Positions 52,540 through 60,637 of a stretch of 64,000 bases of DNA are shown in pieces. A program made the translations under genes and the position numbers. The stretch comes from JAGVSV01 sp050952845. Lineage in GTDB: Bacteria; Bacillota; Clostridia; Christensenellales; Aristaeellaceae. Numbering within the stretch: the first letter of the stretch is position 1; the number at the start of each line of letters is the position of its first letter. The stretch covers positions 930,001 through 994,000 of the forward strand of contig JBMNLP010000001.1 of NCBI GenBank assembly GCA_050952845.1, written 5' to 3'. The notes beneath the pieces are model-generated. The model saw nothing but the letters and a program-made list of their open reading frames with translations. It was not told the DNA's origin and made no database searches.

Positions 52540-53603
52540 GGCATTTCCTCCTTTACGATGTCCTGCATCTGTTTGAATTTATCTTCCATGTCGGCGACCA
52601 ACTTGAATTGTGTCCTGCAGCGGACCAGGTTATGCCCGGGATAGGCAGTATGAAAGTAAGTGTCGCCGGAGAGGTGATCGGTTAAAAACCGCACACCGCA
52701 CTCCAGTGTCATCAGCTTGGCGGCAAGCGGCAGCGTATCGATCTCAGCCTGGGTCAGCCGATTGCCGCATGCGCTTAAAAACCCTTTGGCATAGGCGCGG
52801 TATAGCGGCAGCGACATGGTCACCAGGTCGAGGTTGGTTTCGTCCTCGGCGGCTGTGGAAGCGCCGAAGCGGATGGAATCGCCAAAATCGTTGCCGGACA
52901 GCCCGGGCATCACGGTATCCAGATCGATTACGCACAGGGCTCTGCGCGTGTGGGCGTCTAACATGACGTTGTTCAGCTTGGTGTCGTTGTGTGTCACGCG
53001 CAGGGGCAGCTCTCTCCTGGCCAGCATCTGCGTCATGGTGCCTGCTTCCTGGATGCGTGCTAACGCGAATTCAACCTCTGCCTGAGCATCCTTTAACCTG
53101 CCGGCACTGTCATGGTCAACAGCTTTTTGAAGCGCCTGGTAGCGGCTGGGTGTATCGTGAAAGGCTGCGATGGTTTCGTGCAGTGAATCGGCGGGAAAGT
53201 CAGCCAGGTCGTTTTGAAACTGGCCAAACGCCACCGCGCTTTGATAAAAGTCATCCGTGGTTTCTGCCTTCTCAAGGCAGATGCTGTCCTCCACAAAGAT
53301 ATACATCCGCCAGTAGCTGCCGTCAGAGGACAATAGGAAATCATCTCCCTCTAACGTGGGGACAATGGTCAGCACATGGCGGGGGTCGCTGTCCTTTCGG
53401 GCCAGGTACCTGGTGACGGCGGCGATGTTATTCATCAGCCGGGGCACATCCTTGAACACGCGGTGATTGATCTTTTGCAGAATGTACCGTGGTTTTCCGG
53501 TGGTTTCCACCAGATAGGTTTCGTTGATGTGCCCGTTGCCGTAGCGTCCGCACGATATCGGACGCCCTTCGATGGCAAACCTGGTGCATATGTCTGACAG
53601 CAT
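52536..53603 (-). CDS. N-acetylhexosamine 1-kinase-like aminoglycoside-phosphotransferase-fold kinase
   Basis: 355 residues of the APH/choline-kinase fold. The catalytic loop is THNDTKLNNVMLD (near residue 207) and the metal-binding motif is CVIDLDTVMPGL. The N-terminal GNGHINETYLV and PRYILQKINHRVF are typical of NahK-like kinases, which phosphorylate N-acetylgalactosamine and N-acetylglucosamine at C1. The overlap with galE supports that assignment. No lacto-N-biose phosphorylase or GalT-type transferase is beside it, so the pathway is incomplete locally. GGGGTGGG lies before the ATG. Confidence 0.82.
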   Translation of the reverse strand: MLSDICTRFAIEGRPISCGRYGNGHINETYLVETTGKPRYILQKINHRVFKDVPRLMNNIAAVTRYLARKDSDPRHVLTIVPTLEGDDFLLSSDGSYWRMYIFVEDSICLEKAETTDDFYQSAVAFGQFQNDLADFPADSLHETIAAFHDTPSRYQALQKAVDHDSAGRLKDAQAEVEFALARIQEAGTMTQMLARRELPLRVTHNDTKLNNVMLDAHTRRALCVIDLDTVMPGLSGNDFGDSIRFGASTAAEDETNLDLVTMSLPLYRAYAKGFLSACGNRLTQAEIDTLPLAAKLMTLECGVRFLTDHLSGDTYFHTAYPGHNLVRCRTQFKLVADMEDKFKQMQDIVKEEMP

Positions 53604-53624
53604 GGTCCCACCCCTTTCGGTTGT

Positions 53625-53714
53625 TTATTGATGATCGCCCGCGACGATGCTTTCAAAGAAGATGTCATGGTATACGTCGTTGCCAACAGCGCTTAGAGTA
53701 AATTGCGAAATCAT
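53625..53714 (-). pseudogene. short coding-like fragment beyond the repeat element
   Basis: A minus-strand frame of 29 codons reading LSAVGNDVYHDIFFESIVAG and ending 22 bp before the kinase start. It has no ribosome binding site. The protein-like composition suggests the tail of a gene broken by the repeat at 53731-53825, but it could also be chance or part of the repeat family itself. Confidence 0.25.
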
Positions 53715-53986
53715 AGCGTACACAGCAGTGCTGGATTTTTGTTTCCGACAAGGAGCGTGAATGCAGGCGTAGCAGCGCTATGCCAAGTGAACAGCGACAT
53801 GGCCGGAGATAAAAAGACAAGTCTGCGACTGTGCCATGATAAGTACATTTGCTCTAATGCCAAGATACAGCGGTTGTTGGAGTTTAGGCTGCTGAAAGGC
53901 TCTGCCCGGAAGATGTTCTTGACGTATGGGGAGTCATGTTGCTTGAACACCTCCATCAAGGTCATCAGCAACGCGCGCTTCTTCAT
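53711..53986 (-). CDS. small hypothetical gene, probably truncated by a repeat element
   Basis: 91 residues starting MKKRALLMTLMEVFKQHD. It has a perfect upstream promoter (54026-54054) and GGAAGGA 11 bp or so before the ATG. The first 55 residues look like ordinary protein (FRAEPFSSLNSNNRCILALE); from about residue 56 the frame runs through the dispersed repeat at 53731-53825 and gives low-complexity text. I infer that a real gene was cut by insertion of the repeat. I do not recognise the remaining N-terminal part. Confidence 0.35.
   Translation of the reverse strand: MKKRALLMTLMEVFKQHDSPYVKNIFRAEPFSSLNSNNRCILALEQMYLSWHSRRLVFLSPAMSLFTWHSAATPAFTLLVGNKNPALLCTL
53731..53825. repeat. second copy of the dispersed palindromic repeat family
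   Basis: Shares with 34290-34385 the order GATTTT, AGGAGC, the identical 14-mer GCGTAGCAGCGCTA (53767-53780; 34330-34343), a CAGC/CGAC part and AAAAG/GACAAG near the end. The central stem GGCGTAGC/GCTATGCC keeps pairing through a G-U change. The long terminal repeats of the first copy are not evident here. Confidence 0.55.
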
Positions 53987-54025
53987 CAATCCATTTCCTT
54001 CCAAACCCGCTTGTTTATCACAGCC

Positions 54026-54054
54026 AGTATAAGCCCGAAACCATTCTCTGTCAA
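54026..54054 (-). promoter_or_regulatory. consensus promoter on the minus strand
   Basis: TTGACA (54049-54054) and TATACT (54026-54031) are separated by 17 bp on the minus strand. It would drive the small gene at 53986 and perhaps the kinase and galE genes beyond. Confidence 0.7.
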
Positions 54055-54170
54055 CGCGCGCGCGCATGCGTTGTTGGTGGTGTCACCCGGGATGGTTGTT
54101 TATGGATCATCAATACATGCTGTATGCCATCTGAAGGCTGTGCACGGATAAATAGCGTAGCGTAGCGTAG

Positions 54171-54199
54171 TTGACATAAGAAAAACAAAGGCTTATACT
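54171..54199 (+). promoter_or_regulatory. consensus promoter of the dehydrogenase/isomerase operon
   Basis: TTGACA at 54171-54176, a 17-bp spacer and TATACT at 54194-54199. Three GTAGC-type 5-mers in tandem (54153-54170) touch the -35. Confidence 0.8.
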
Positions 54200-54431
54200 G
54201 AGATAAAATATTGATTAGAAAAGAGTTTTAACGTGAACTTTATTGAGACAAAACAGACAAAGCAAAAACGAACAGCCAAAAGGTTCTGGTGTATGTATAT
54301 GAAACAGCCATGAATCGGAAAAAAACCTGGATGCCCCAGGTCGTTTGTAATTGTCAGCTTGTGTATTTTGTTGGTTGATGTAACAGCAAAGACCATCTTG
54401 ATGGTCTATTGATAAAGAAAGGAGAAAACAC
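54200..54431 (+). other. long 5-prime untranslated leader with two hairpins
   Basis: About 225 nt lie between the transcription start expected from the promoter and the ATG at 54432. They contain ACCTGG-ATGC-CCAGGT near 54328-54343 and GACCATC-TT-GATGGTC near 54391-54406, without a clear terminator. No coding frame or known riboswitch is recognised. Confidence 0.4.
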
Positions 54432-55631
54432 ATGGTAAAGGTAGCAATGATCGGCGTGGGCGCCATCAGCGGTATTTATCTGGAAAACCTGACGGAGACC
54501 TTTCGGGAGGTCAGCCTCATTGGCGTGTGCGATTTGATTCCCGAAAGAGCGGAGGGGGGCGTTGCATTTGTAAAAGAACAACAAAAGAAGGGATTTCAAT
54601 GTGTGACGCCGAAGATCTACAAGGACATGTATGAGGCTTTCAACGACCCGGAGGTGGACGTGGTGTTGAACCTCACCCGTCCTTATGAGCATTATGAGGT
54701 GACCAAGCAAGCCCTTTTGCACGGGAAACATGTCTTTTCTGAGAAGCCCCTGGCAGCGGACATGGAAGAGGGAGACGAGTTGGTGGAGCTGGCGAAAAAA
54801 ACTGGCTTGCACATGGGGGGCGCACCGGATACTTTTATGGGTGCCGGTATTCAGACATGCCGGAAACTCATCGACGATGGTGTTATTGGTGAACCCATCG
54901 GTGCGGAATGCGCCATGATTTGTCACGGCCACGAAACCTGGCATCCGGACCCGGAGTTTTATTATAAACGGGGCGGTGGCCCCATGATGGACATGGGCCC
55001 CTATTATGTTACGGCGCTGGTGCATCTGCTGGGCCGGGTGGATACCCTTCAGGGCTTTACCAAGGCTTTCTTTCCGGAACGCATCATCACCTCTCAGCCC
55101 CATTATGGTGAAAAGATCCAGGTGGATGTGGATACTTATCTGGCTGGACAGATGCGCTTTTCTTCCGGCGCTATCGCCACAATTTTTACCACCTTCGACG
55201 TGTACTACCCGCCTTTCAGGCAGGCGGATTTCAAGATATTTGGTACCAAAGGCACGCTGTTGGTGCCCGATCCCAACACCTTTGGCGGGCCCATTCGTTT
55301 GTTCCGGCCGGAGGATCAGGAAATGCGTATCATGGGTGACCCGGCGCTGCGCCAGGCAGCCATGAATGATCCCTTCAGTGGATATCGTGAAGTTCCGCTC
55401 ATGTTCGATTATCGTAAAAACAGCCGGGCTCTGGGCCTTGCCGATATGTGCAAAGCCATTGAAACAGGTCGTGAATTCCGGGCCAACTACCAGCAGCAGC
55501 ACCATGTGCTGGAAATTCTTACCGGTTTTAGTGTAAGTTCCCAGGAAGGGCGCGCAATTTCCCTTAAGACCCAATATGAACGTACCATGCCCATGAAGAA
55601 CAACCCCATGCACGGTATTTTAGACGAATAA
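54432..55631 (+). CDS. Gfo/Idh/MocA family oxidoreductase
   Basis: 399 residues. The N-terminal Rossmann domain starts VAMIGVGAISGIYLENL and includes the signature GKHVFSEKPLAADMEEGDEL (near residue 105), with the conserved E-K-P lysine. The C-terminal half is the substrate domain, with GGGPMMDMGPYYVTALVHL. It should oxidise or reduce a hydroxyl of a sugar, sugar acid or inositol with NAD(P). AAAGGAG lies 8 bp before the ATG. It is followed after 48 bp by an isomerase/epimerase gene, a pairing typical of inositol or rare-sugar catabolism; the substrate is not clear. Confidence 0.92.
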   Translation: MVKVAMIGVGAISGIYLENLTETFREVSLIGVCDLIPERAEGGVAFVKEQQKKGFQCVTPKIYKDMYEAFNDPEVDVVLNLTRPYEHYEVTKQALLHGKHVFSEKPLAADMEEGDELVELAKKTGLHMGGAPDTFMGAGIQTCRKLIDDGVIGEPIGAECAMICHGHETWHPDPEFYYKRGGGPMMDMGPYYVTALVHLLGRVDTLQGFTKAFFPERIITSQPHYGEKIQVDVDTYLAGQMRFSSGAIATIFTTFDVYYPPFRQADFKIFGTKGTLLVPDPNTFGGPIRLFRPEDQEMRIMGDPALRQAAMNDPFSGYREVPLMFDYRKNSRALGLADMCKAIETGREFRANYQQQHHVLEILTGFSVSSQEGRAISLKTQYERTMPMKNNPMHGILDE

Positions 55632-55679
55632 GAATAATTCGCCGGCACTAAAAATTGCCGGCGGGAAAAGGAGCAAAAC

Positions 55680-56567
55680 ATGAAGATCGCTTATACTGGA
55701 TGGACCTGGATGCTGGCTGGCCCTAACACACCCAACGAGGAAAAGATTCGCATGTTTGATCAGTCCATGAAGGAGATCAAATACCTGGGTTACGATTGTG
55801 CTGAGAACTTTGCCTTTATCTCCGATTTCATTACCCCGGAAGTATGCAAGGACATTTGCAAAAAATATGATCTGCCCCTGGTGAACGTATACGGCCATTT
55901 TTCCACGGATATTGAAAAGGAAATTGCTGTTGCCAAGAAGCAGCTGGATTGGTTGGCAGCTATTGGCGGCACCTGGTTCAATTGTCAGAGTGCTGTGCCC
56001 CGCCCCGATGCGCCTAAAAAGCGAGACCATACCGATGATGATGCCCCGGTGGAGCCTGAAGTATTCGACGACATGGTATTCCACAAGGATGGTGTGGATG
56101 CCATGGTTACCATTTGCAATGAGTTAGGCAAATACGCGGCGGATAAGGGGTTGGTGCTGTGTTTCCATCCTCACGCCATGACTTATGTCTTTAACCGGGA
56201 ATCCATCGATTATTTTGTAGCGAACACTGATTCCAAGTATGTAACGCTGTGTATCGATACCGCTCATACTACCCTAGCGGGCATTGACCCGGTGGAACTT
56301 TGCCGTACCTATGGAAAACGTGTTGGTTACATGCATCTGAAGGACGTTGATCCTTCCCATGATATTGCTTCCGATCCTCGCCGTGGTAAGATGGGTGCCT
56401 TCCGAGCCTTGGGGCTGGGCACTATAGATTTCAAAGGTGTGGTTAAAGCTCTGAAGGAAAACGGTTATGATGGTGTGCTTTGCGTGGAATTGGACAATCC
56501 GGAAATCTGTAATTTCCGCTCAGCGCAAATCTCCCGGCAGTACATTCGCGACGTGTTGAAGCTGTAA
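55680..56567 (+). CDS. sugar phosphate isomerase/epimerase (xylose-isomerase-like TIM barrel)
   Basis: 295 residues of the AP-endonuclease-2/IolE-like barrel. Metal- and substrate-site segments include LVLCFHPHAMTYVF, VTLCIDTAHTTLAGIDP, GYMHLKDVDPSHD and DGVLCVELDNPE. AAAAGGAG precedes the ATG. It shares the operon of the Gfo/Idh/MocA gene and probably acts on the keto product of that enzyme. A terminator-like hairpin follows at 56728. Confidence 0.9.
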   Translation: MKIAYTGWTWMLAGPNTPNEEKIRMFDQSMKEIKYLGYDCAENFAFISDFITPEVCKDICKKYDLPLVNVYGHFSTDIEKEIAVAKKQLDWLAAIGGTWFNCQSAVPRPDAPKKRDHTDDDAPVEPEVFDDMVFHKDGVDAMVTICNELGKYAADKGLVLCFHPHAMTYVFNRESIDYFVANTDSKYVTLCIDTAHTTLAGIDPVELCRTYGKRVGYMHLKDVDPSHDIASDPRRGKMGAFRALGLGTIDFKGVVKALKENGYDGVLCVELDNPEICNFRSAQISRQYIRDVLKL

Positions 56568-56727
56568 AAACAAACGCGTTGAACGGGAAAGTGCAAACGG
56601 CAACCTACTTATATGTATCAGGTATGGCGGTTTCATATTGGAGTGGAAGGCTTTTGCGTGGATAGGTAAGGTATAAACTGTAAGACAACACAGTAATTGA
56701 TCATTGCTATACAAGGTAGCGCGAGAA

Positions 56728-56765
56728 GCCCCCGGCTGATTAATAGCTGGGGGCGTACTTATTTG
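56728..56765 (+). terminator. hairpin after the isomerase gene
   Basis: A 10-bp GC-rich stem (56728-56737 with 56745-56754, one G-U), a 7-nt loop, then GTACTTATTTG. Between the isomerase stop and the next promoter (56568-56861) nothing else is evident. Confidence 0.6.
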
Positions 56766-56861
56766 AAGCCTTTTTGCACGCTGTATTTGGAAGGCGCAAG
56801 ACAAGCATCTGTGGATTCCTTTATTTGCAGCTTGTTTGCAGTTTGTTTGCTCAAAAAGCAC

Positions 56862-56890
56862 TGGACAAAATGCGGGGAAGGTGCTATCAT
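56862..56890 (+). promoter_or_regulatory. promoter of the amino acid transporter operon
   Basis: TGGACA at 56862-56867, a 17-bp spacer and TATCAT at 56885-56890. Confidence 0.6.
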
Positions 56891-56938
56891 CACTTTAACA
56901 GCCTAAAGCGCTGAATTGGTGAAGAAAGAGGAATGATC

Positions 56939-57745
56939 ATGAAAAAACTGTCTGTACTTTTACTTGTGGCGGCACTGCTGCTGGCTGTGTTACCTGCTGG
57001 CGCCGAAAATGCCGACAACTCTCTGCAGGATATTTTGGACAAGGGCAAACTGGTGTTGGGGCTGGATGCCAGCTTCCCGCCCATGGGTTTTACCGATCCT
57101 GATACGGGCGCCATCACCGGCTTTGACATCGACCTGGCGGCAGAGGTCTGCAAGCGCCTGGGTGTGGAGCTCATTACCCAGCCCATTGAATGGGTTGCCA
57201 AGGAAATGGAGCTGAACGCGGGCAACATCGACTGCATCTGGAACGGCATGACCATTACGCCGGAGCGTTTGAAAAACATGGCTATTTCGCTGCCCTACCT
57301 GGAGAACAGCCAGGTTGTTGTGGTAAAAGCTGATTCCGGCATCGCGTCGTTGGCTGACATGGCCGGGAAAAAACTCGGCCTGCAGGCTGGCTCCAGCGCC
57401 AATGATGCCCTGGACGCCGCGGTGGAATTCAAGGAATCCCTTGCGGAAGTTGTGCCCTTTGATGAAAATGTCACGGCGCTGCTGGATTTGAACAACGGCG
57501 GCATTGACGGCGTGCTGGTGGATATTGTCGTTGCCAACTATTATACCAAGGTGAACGACTATCCATTCATCGTATTGGAAGAAGCCCTGGCTCCAGAACA
57601 GTACGGCATTGGCTTCCGCAAAGCAGATCTTGCGCTATGCGACAAGATAAATGAGTTGTTGCTGGAGATGCGGGCAGACGGCTCGCTGGCAAACATTAGC
57701 ACCGCGTGGTTTGACGAGGACATCACCATCATCGGTCAGGAGTGA
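56939..57745 (+). CDS. polar amino acid ABC transporter substrate-binding protein (family 3)
   Basis: 268 residues with a signal peptide (MKKLSVLLLVAALLLAVLPAGAE) and no lipobox. LVLGLDASFPPMGFTDPDTG and ITGFDIDLAAEVCKRLGVEL are the first-lobe signature of glutamine/arginine/cystine binders; NIDCIWNGMTITPERL and YGIGFRKADLALCDKINELL complete the fold. AAAGAGGA lies about 6 bp before ATG 56939, which is preferred over ATG 56933. It is first in a three-gene transporter operon and is followed by a 30-bp perfect palindrome that probably raises its transcript level. Confidence 0.92.
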   Translation: MKKLSVLLLVAALLLAVLPAGAENADNSLQDILDKGKLVLGLDASFPPMGFTDPDTGAITGFDIDLAAEVCKRLGVELITQPIEWVAKEMELNAGNIDCIWNGMTITPERLKNMAISLPYLENSQVVVVKADSGIASLADMAGKKLGLQAGSSANDALDAAVEFKESLAEVVPFDENVTALLDLNNGGIDGVLVDIVVANYYTKVNDYPFIVLEEALAPEQYGIGFRKADLALCDKINELLLEMRADGSLANISTAWFDEDITIIGQE

Positions 57746-57751
57746 TCTGAT

Positions 57752-57781
57752 GGGAAGGAGTGCCGGCCGGCACTCCTTCCC
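57752..57781. terminator. 30-bp perfect palindrome after the binding-protein gene
   Basis: 15-bp arms without a spacer, GGGAAGGAGTGCCGG and its complement. In RNA this gives a very stable hairpin with no T run. It sits between the binding-protein and permease genes, so it should act as a 3-prime stabiliser or partial terminator. Confidence 0.75.
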
Positions 57782-57795
57782 TGCTTAGAGTGTAC

Positions 57796-58461
57796 ATGAG
57801 TTATTTCAACAATCCTGATCGCCTGCTGTCGCTGGCAAACCAGTTGATGGATGGGCTTGGCGTCACAATGACGCTGTTTTCGCTGACGCTGTTGTTTTCC
57901 CTGCCGCTGGGGCTGCTGTTTGCGCTGATGCGCATGAGCCGCTTTAAGTTGGTGTCAATGCCTGTGAGGTTATTGATATTGGTCATGCGCGGCACGCCGC
58001 TCATTCTGCAGGTGTTCACGGTGTATTTTTTTCTGCCACAGCTTTTTGGCCGGTCGTTTGAGCGGATGACGGCGGCGGTGATTTCCTTTTCGATTAATTA
58101 TGCTGCCTATTTTGCCGAGATATACCGTGGCGGTGTAGAGGGTATCCCTGTGGGGCAGCGAGAAGCTGCCCGTGTGCTGGGCATGAGCCGGGTGCAGACG
58201 TTTATACGGATCATCCTGCCCCAGGTGATGAAGCGCATTCTGCTGCCCATCAGCAATGAGGTGGTGACCCTGGTGAAGGACACCGCGCTGGTGACGGCGG
58301 TGGGTATGGTGGAACTGTACCGTGTCGCCAGAAACGCCGCCAGCGCGTCCGGATCGCTGGAGCCGTTGTTCGCAGCCGGTATATTCTACCTGGCGCTCAA
58401 CGCGGTGTTCACTGCCGTTTTCGACGTAATCGGCAAAAAGCTGGACTATTACAGGGGGTGA
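57796..58461 (+). CDS. polar amino acid ABC transporter permease
   Basis: About 221 residues with four or five membrane helices and the His/Glu/Gln/Arg-type permease motif FAEIYRGGVEGIPVGQREAA followed by LGMSRVQTFIRIILPQ. ATG 57796 (MSYFNNPDRLL) is the most likely start although its ribosome binding site is weak; the upstream GTG 57760 lies inside the palindrome and is rejected. It is 4 bp before the ATPase gene, so the two are coupled. Confidence 0.9.
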   Translation: MSYFNNPDRLLSLANQLMDGLGVTMTLFSLTLLFSLPLGLLFALMRMSRFKLVSMPVRLLILVMRGTPLILQVFTVYFFLPQLFGRSFERMTAAVISFSINYAAYFAEIYRGGVEGIPVGQREAARVLGMSRVQTFIRIILPQVMKRILLPISNEVVTLVKDTALVTAVGMVELYRVARNAASASGSLEPLFAAGIFYLALNAVFTAVFDVIGKKLDYYRG

Positions 58462-58465
58462 GGGC

Positions 58466-59200
58466 ATGCTGAAGGCGGAAAATTTGAAGAAGAGCTTTGA
58501 CGGCAACGGCGTGCTGCGCGGCGTGTCACTGCATGTGGCCAAAGGCGAGGTCATTGCTGTAATTGGCCGCAGTGGCTCGGGCAAGAGCACGCTGCTGCGT
58601 TGCCTGAACCATCTGGAGGAAGTGGATGAGGGGCGCATCACTGTGGATGGCGACCTTATGGTGGATATGGCAGACGGTGGCTATGCGTCCCGGGCGCGCC
58701 TACGGCTCATCTGTTTAAAAATGGGCTATGTGTTTCAAAACTTTAACCTCTTCCCGCATTTCACCGTGCTGCGCAACCTGACAGAGGCGCAGGTGTGTGT
58801 GCTAAAGCGCCCTTTGAAGGAAGCGAAAGCACGTGCGGAGTATCTTCTGGAAAAAGTTGGCCTCAGCGAAAAACGGGACGAATACCCCTATACTCTTTCC
58901 GGCGGGCAGCAGCAGCGCGTCGCCATCGCCCGTGCCCTGGCGCTGGACCCGCGCATGCTGTGCTTTGATGAACCTACCAGCGCGTTGGATCCGTTGCTTA
59001 CCCAGGATGTATTAAAGGTCATCAAGGATTTAGCCAGGGATAACAACACCATGATTGTCGTCACCCATGAGATGGCGTTCGCCCGCGAGGTGGCCGACCG
59101 CGTTATGTACATGGAAGAGGGGCGCATCGTGGTGGAGGGCAAGCCGGAGGAAGTCTTTGCCAGCGAGGCTGTGGCAGCGTTTTCGGGCGTTGCTGGTTGA
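58466..59200 (+). CDS. polar amino acid ABC transporter ATP-binding protein (GlnQ type)
   Basis: 244 residues with Walker A GRSGSGKST, the Q-loop region VFQNFNLFPH, signature LSGGQQQRVAIARAL, Walker B MLCFDEPTSALDP and the switch histidine in VTHEMAFAREVADRV. It powers uptake by the permease encoded upstream. GGGGTGAGGG precedes the ATG. The PPK2 gene follows after 59 bp in the same direction and may be read through. Confidence 0.95.
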   Translation: MLKAENLKKSFDGNGVLRGVSLHVAKGEVIAVIGRSGSGKSTLLRCLNHLEEVDEGRITVDGDLMVDMADGGYASRARLRLICLKMGYVFQNFNLFPHFTVLRNLTEAQVCVLKRPLKEAKARAEYLLEKVGLSEKRDEYPYTLSGGQQQRVAIARALALDPRMLCFDEPTSALDPLLTQDVLKVIKDLARDNNTMIVVTHEMAFAREVADRVMYMEEGRIVVEGKPEEVFASEAVAAFSGVAG

Positions 59201-59259
59201 TCTGTTCTTATCCGTGTGGTATTCTGGTCAAAACACTTGATAATAAAGGAGAGAACGCG

Positions 59260-60123
59260 ATGGATTTGAAACAGTATACTATCAGGGAAAAAAGCAAGGT
59301 CCGCCTCAGCGAATACGCCGCCGGGCGTCCTAAGGATGTTGACCGGGTGCAGATTGAGTCTGTGCTGATGCCTGAAAACATCGAAAAGATGGCTGACCTG
59401 CAGGAGCGGTTATACGCCGATAACCGCTATGCGCTGCTGATCGTGCTGCAGGCTATGGACGCCGCCGGCAAGGATGGTATCATCAAGCATGTCCTGACGG
59501 GATTGAATCCCCAGGGTACCCAGGTGACCAGCTTCAAGGTGCCTTCATCCGAAGAAAATGACCATGACTATCTCTGGCGCATTTCCAAGGCGCTGCCTCG
59601 CCGGGGAGAGATCGGCATTTTCAACCGTTCTCACTACGAGGAGGTTATCGTGGCGCGGGTACACGACCTGGTGCGCCGCTCTCAGATCCCTCAGGAGTTG
59701 GTCAGCGATGACATATGGAACGAGCGCTATGAGCAGATCAGAAACTTTGAAACCTATCTGTCGCAAAACGGTATCAAGGTGATCAAGTTTTACCTACACA
59801 TGTCCCGGGATGAACAGCGCGAGCGGCTGATTGACCGCATCAAAAGGGAAGAGAAAAACTGGAAGTTCTCCTCCAGCGACATTGAGGAACGCAGGCATTG
59901 GGACAAATACATGGTTGCCTACGAGGACATGCTGGAACATACGTCGACCAACCATGCCCCCTGGTATGTCATCCCGGCGGACAATAAATGGTATGCCAGA
60001 TACCTGGTATCTGAAGCGGTTCGGCAGGCTCTGGAGGAAATCGATCCGCAGTATCCCAAGCTACCACCCGAAGAGCTGGCTAAGCTGGAGGAGTGCCGCA
60101 GGCTGCTGGAAGCGGATTTATAG
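59260..60123 (+). CDS. polyphosphate kinase 2 family protein
   Basis: 287 residues of the PPK2 class I-like family, soluble enzymes that move phosphate between polyphosphate and nucleotides. The P-loop is QAMDAAGKDGIIKHV (near residue 70), followed by NPQGTQVTSFKVPS, the Walker-B-like FNRSHYEEVIVARVHDLV and the lid arginines in ERLIDRIKREEKNWKFS. AAAGGAGAG precedes ATG 59260; a longer frame runs back into the ATPase gene and is rejected. It is the last gene before the S10 operon and ends at a strong hairpin. Nucleotide preference (AMP, ADP, GDP) cannot be read off. Confidence 0.93.
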   Translation: MDLKQYTIREKSKVRLSEYAAGRPKDVDRVQIESVLMPENIEKMADLQERLYADNRYALLIVLQAMDAAGKDGIIKHVLTGLNPQGTQVTSFKVPSSEENDHDYLWRISKALPRRGEIGIFNRSHYEEVIVARVHDLVRRSQIPQELVSDDIWNERYEQIRNFETYLSQNGIKVIKFYLHMSRDEQRERLIDRIKREEKNWKFSSSDIEERRHWDKYMVAYEDMLEHTSTNHAPWYVIPADNKWYARYLVSEAVRQALEEIDPQYPKLPPEELAKLEECRRLLEADL

Positions 60124-60139
60124 AGCAAATTTTTGCATC

Positions 60140-60192
60140 ATGGCGCAGCCGAAGACAAAAAGATAAGTCATTCGGCTGCGCCATTGTTTGCT
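60140..60192 (+). terminator. terminator after the PPK2 gene
   Basis: A perfect 14-bp stem (60140-60153 with 60171-60184) with a 17-nt loop, then TGTTTGC. From 60193 to the S10 promoter nothing else is evident. Confidence 0.65.
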
Positions 60193-60402
60193 TGCACGGT
60201 GTTTTTCGCCTAATTTGATGTTTTAGTCAAAGGCTTAATCACCGCATGGTTAGGTGTGCTTCAAAACCATCTTAAATGGCTGAGAATGATACACACGGAT
60301 GAATTGTCATGGCGTCGTTGGAAAGTCCCCTATAACACCATACAAATGAATGATGTAGATTAAAATATTGCAGAAAAGATGACAAAAAAAGTCAAAAAAA
60401 GC

Positions 60403-60431
60403 TTGCATTTATCGAAGAAGCCCTATATACT
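60403..60431 (+). promoter_or_regulatory. promoter of the S10 ribosomal protein operon
   Basis: TTGCAT at 60403-60408, a 17-bp spacer and TATACT at 60426-60431, preceded by A-rich sequence resembling an UP element. Confidence 0.75.
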
Positions 60432-60437
60432 ACTAAG

Positions 60438-60637
60438 GCTGTCATTTTTTGGGGATGATGCGATAGGTTGCCACCCCGGCCTGGGTGGGGAATTATCGCG
60501 GACCAGCCCGGAAATCGGGCGACGCGCTCGAAATGTTTTGTTGGACCAGACGAAACACCGCCGGCAGCGTTCCCGGTTTACCTGCGAAAACCGGGAGAAA
60601 GGGCGGCAGAGCACGATACATTAAAGGAGGAACACTC
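60438..60637 (+). other. structured leader of the S10 operon
   Basis: A 200-nt leader with at least three hairpins: CCACCC/GGGTGG (about 60471-60488), GCCCG-GAAAT-CGGGC (about 60507-60521) and CCCGGTTT/AAACCGGG (about 60573-60596), the last ending about 40 nt before the rpsJ start. AAAGGAGG follows. S10 leaders are autoregulated by L4 in other bacteria; whether that holds here is not shown. Confidence 0.55.

Noticed and set aside
54053..54069. Alternating CG/CA tract as a Z-DNA signal
   Set aside because: It is only about 16 bp long and has no supporting context.
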